Source of the DNA: Campylobacterota bacterium
GTDB taxonomy: Bacteria; Campylobacterota; Campylobacteria; Campylobacterales; SZUA-545
Assembly: GCA_003561815.1 (NCBI GenBank)
Contig: PWVP01000222.1
Coordinates: 1-6,341, forward strand
Length of the DNA stretch: 6,341 nucleotides
Reading direction: 5' to 3'
Under the pieces are notes generated by a model that saw only the letters and a list, made by a program, of their open reading frames with translations, had not been told where the DNA came from and did no database searches. Below, piece by piece: positions 4,743-6,341 of the stretch; within the stretch, counting starts at the first letter, position 1; each line of letters begins with the position of its first letter. The position numbers were made by a program, and so were the translations under genes.

Positions 4743-6022
4743 TAGAAGCTCCCTTTGAGCCGCTCTTTTTTCTGGGCGGCAATCTCATCGATCGCATCGG
4801 CGATAATCTGAATGCCCTCTTTAAGGGTCTCCTCATCGACAATCAGTGGCGGCAGGAACTTCACGACCTGATCTTTGGCGCCGCTAAGCTCAATCACCAG
4901 TCCACGCTCAAAGGCGATGGAGGAGACCTCTCCAGCAAAGCCCGGCTCATCAATCTCCAGACCATAAAAGAGGCCGCGCCCTCTGACACGCATCGGGAAA
5001 TCTTTACCATGTTTTTCGGCGATCTTCTCCAGCTCGGCGCGCAGAACCTTCTCTTTATACTTCACGGCGTTGGAGAGCTCGTTGTTGGTCCAGTAGTGAT
5101 CGATCATCGCCCGCGCGGCAACAAAGGCGAGATTGTTACCCCTAAAGGTGCCGGTGTGCTCACCCGGTTTCCACTGATCGAGATCGGGGCGGATCATCAA
5201 AAGCGCCATCGGCAGCCCACCGCCGATGCTTTTGGAGACGGTGACCATATCCGGCGAGATCCTCGCCTCTTCGAAGCTAAAGAAGTCGCCGCTTCGGCCG
5301 TTGCCCGCCTGGATATCATCGACAATCAGGAACATATCGTACTCATGACAGAGCGCTTCGAGCTCCTGGAGCCATTTGGCCGAGGCGATATTGACCCCCC
5401 CTTCGCCCTGGATCGCTTCGACAAAGACCGCAGCGGGCTGATCGAGCCCACTGCTGGGATCCTCCAGGTAGCGGCGGAAGTAGTCGATGGTGTTCACATC
5501 GGGGCCAAAAAAGCCGTCATAGGGCATAAAGGCGACATTGGAGCGGCTGATGTGCGCCTCATCGCGGTAGAAGGTGTTGCCGGTAATAGAGACCGAACCG
5601 GCGGTCATGCCGTGAAAAGCGTTGGTAAAGGCGACCACATTGGAGCGTCCTTTGATGAGGCGGGCAAGCTTCAGAGCCGACTCCACGGCGTTGGTGCCCG
5701 TCGGGCCGGTTAACTGGATCTTGTAGTCCATATTGCGCGGGGCGAGGATATTATCGGCAAAGGACTCTAAGAAGGCGATTTTGGCGCTGGTGGCCATATC
5801 CAGCCCGTGCAGCACTCCGTCGTTTTGCAGGTACTCAATCATCGCCTCTTTGGAGACATCGTTGTTGTGGCCGTAGTTGAGCGTACCGGCCCCGGCAAAA
5901 AAGTCGATATACTCTTTGCCCTCTCTGTCAAAGAGCTTCGCGCCCTTGGAGCGCTCAAAAACCACCGGAAAGGATCGCACATAGCCGCGAACCTGCGACT
6001 CCATATTGTCAATGACTCTCAT
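4742..6022 (-). CDS. ectB: L-2,4-diaminobutyrate:2-oxoglutarate aminotransferase (EctB)
   Basis: This 426-residue class-III, PLP-dependent aminotransferase converts L-aspartate 4-semialdehyde to L-2,4-diaminobutyrate with glutamate as amino donor, the first committed step of ectoine synthesis. The N-terminus MRVIDNMESQVRGYVRSFPVVF is typical of EctB. The cofactor site is visible as GPTGTNA (106-112, phosphate binding), FHGMT (136-140), VDDIQAG (234-240, the Asp contacting the pyridine ring) and SKSIGGGLP (263-271), in which K264 is the Schiff-base lysine. HTGTFRGNNLAF (289-300) is another family block. The length matches the family. The start has AAAGGA five bases upstream. It is followed by ectC with a one-base overlap and preceded by ectA at 153 bases, longer than usual within an operon, so a second promoter or processing site ahead of ectB is possible. 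Confidence 0.97.
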   Translation of the reverse strand: MRVIDNMESQVRGYVRSFPVVFERSKGAKLFDREGKEYIDFFAGAGTLNYGHNNDVSKEAMIEYLQNDGVLHGLDMATSAKIAFLESFADNILAPRNMDYKIQLTGPTGTNAVESALKLARLIKGRSNVVAFTNAFHGMTAGSVSITGNTFYRDEAHISRSNVAFMPYDGFFGPDVNTIDYFRRYLEDPSSGLDQPAAVFVEAIQGEGGVNIASAKWLQELEALCHEYDMFLIVDDIQAGNGRSGDFFSFEEARISPDMVTVSKSIGGGLPMALLMIRPDLDQWKPGEHTGTFRGNNLAFVAARAMIDHYWTNNELSNAVKYKEKVLRAELEKIAEKHGKDFPMRVRGRGLFYGLEIDEPGFAGEVSSIAFERGLVIELSGAKDQVVKFLPPLIVDEETLKEGIQIIADAIDEIAAQKKERLKGSF

Positions 6023-6175
6023 TAATTTCCTTTATTGATTAAGTGGTGACCGCAAGGCTAAACAGGAAGGAGGCGATAGAGAAACAGCCCAAAATAGCGT
6101 CTTGTAGACAAGCGTCCTACCCCTGTTTTGGTCAGCTTCAACCTTAACGAAACCAACCTGAAGGCAACGAATTGG
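6023..6175 (-). other. Structured ectA-ectB spacer
   Basis: This is a 153-base non-coding gap inside the ectoine operon. It holds nested inverted repeats: TGACC (6047-6051) with GGTCA (6130-6134), AAACAGG (6060-6066) with CCTGTTT (6122-6128), and an inner CTTGT-AG-ACAAG hairpin (6101-6112). A further pair, AAAATAGC (6091-6098) with GCTATTTT (6175-6182), includes the ectA stop codon and would compete with the first set. The ectB ribosome binding site is at 6028-6033. No clear promoter or poly-T terminator is seen. It may be an mRNA processing or attenuation element, a REP-type repeat, or a small RNA; the sequence does not decide. Confidence 0.5.
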
Positions 6176-6341
6176 CTATTTTCGCCGCGTGATCACAAAG
6201 GCGCGCTCAGGGGCGTGATGGCCGCCCAGGTCGGCACGGCTAAAGAGATCCGTCTCAAACGCCCAAGGGGCATCCAGGGCTTTGGCCAGGGAGCGAAAGA
6301 GCCCCTGCGAAGCGTCGTTATCGGGGGTGATGGTCGCCTCA
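6176..6341 (-). CDS. ectA: L-2,4-diaminobutyrate N-gamma-acetyltransferase, C-terminal part (EctA)
   Basis: The last 54 codons of a leftward gene enter from the right edge and end in TAG (6178-6176). The translated piece contains EATITPDNDASQGLFRSLAK, matching the conserved end of the GNAT fold in EctA, where TPDN-AS-xLF is a hallmark. It ends LGGHHAPERAFVITRRK. EctA transfers an acetyl group from acetyl-CoA to the gamma-amino group of L-2,4-diaminobutyrate, the middle step of ectoine synthesis. Identification rests on the C-terminal motif plus the position directly upstream of ectB and ectC, the standard ectABC order. The start, promoter and acetyl-CoA-binding motif are outside the window. 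Confidence 0.92.
   Translation of the reverse strand, partial: EATITPDNDASQGLFRSLAKALDAPWAFETDLFSRADLGGHHAPERAFVITRRK

Noticed and set aside
4386..4745. A 119-codon plus-strand frame
   Set aside because: It is antisense to ectC, which is a complete, well-conserved gene.
4727..5713. A 328-codon open frame on the plus strand
   Set aside because: It lies wholly antisense to ectB, whose PLP motifs are unmistakable. The protein shows no recognisable domain and is a shadow of GC-rich codon structure.
6047..6134. Possible riboswitch (the plus strand GACCGCAAGGCTAAACAGG recalls some riboswitch cores)
   Set aside because: On that strand it would point into antisense ectA with no gene to control, and the full consensus of no known class could be matched.
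6023..6175. A 47-codon extension of ectA in the same frame after its TAG stop
   Set aside because: The frame is open to TAA near 6033, but it has no usable start and no similarity to EctA ends. The normal EctA ending occurs just before the stop. An open stretch of this length can arise by chance.

Overview
The window reads as ordinary chromosomal DNA from a GC-rich Gram-negative bacterium that copes with salt. The evidence is an outer-membrane-type beta-barrel protein, a periplasmic zinc-binding protein with a signal peptide, and the three ectoine genes. The zinc ABC transporter, the small RRM protein, the YfaZ-type protein and the tandem Usp together resemble marine Campylobacterota (epsilonproteobacteria). 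A halophilic gammaproteobacterium is the main alternative. This placement is inference from protein flavour, not a marker gene.

Left end (1-1120): a universal stress protein with a tandem Usp layout runs leftward off the edge. A divergent 320-base intergenic region separates it from a rightward gene for a 90-residue RRM RNA-binding protein. That gene has a good sigma-70 promoter, an unusually A-poor, pyrimidine-rich leader of about 175 nt, and its own hairpin terminator.

Middle (1120-3640): a tightly overlapping rightward operon encodes a complete zinc-type ABC importer in the order binding protein (znuA-like, with a His/Asp-rich loop), ATPase (znuC-like) and membrane permease (znuB-like). 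A TATACT -10 box lies inside one arm of a 7-bp inverted repeat that spans the region up to the znuA start codon, making it a candidate metal-regulated operator. The znuB 3' end overlaps, tail to tail, a leftward YfaZ-family outer-membrane protein gene (3621-4211).

Right end (4212-6341): a leftward ectoine biosynthesis cluster in the order ectA (only the C-terminal 54 codons are inside the window), ectB, ectC. The ectB and ectC genes overlap as TAATG, and a strong terminator follows ectC. EctB makes L-2,4-diaminobutyrate from aspartate semialdehyde, EctA acetylates it, and EctC closes the ring to ectoine. The ectA-ectB gap is 153 nt and carries several nested inverted repeats.

I see no mobile element, CRISPR array, rRNA or tRNA, and no convincing new multi-gene system. 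The items most worth a second look are non-coding: the ectA-ectB spacer, the RRM leader, the repeat over the znu promoter, and the strong over-representation of CGATCG.
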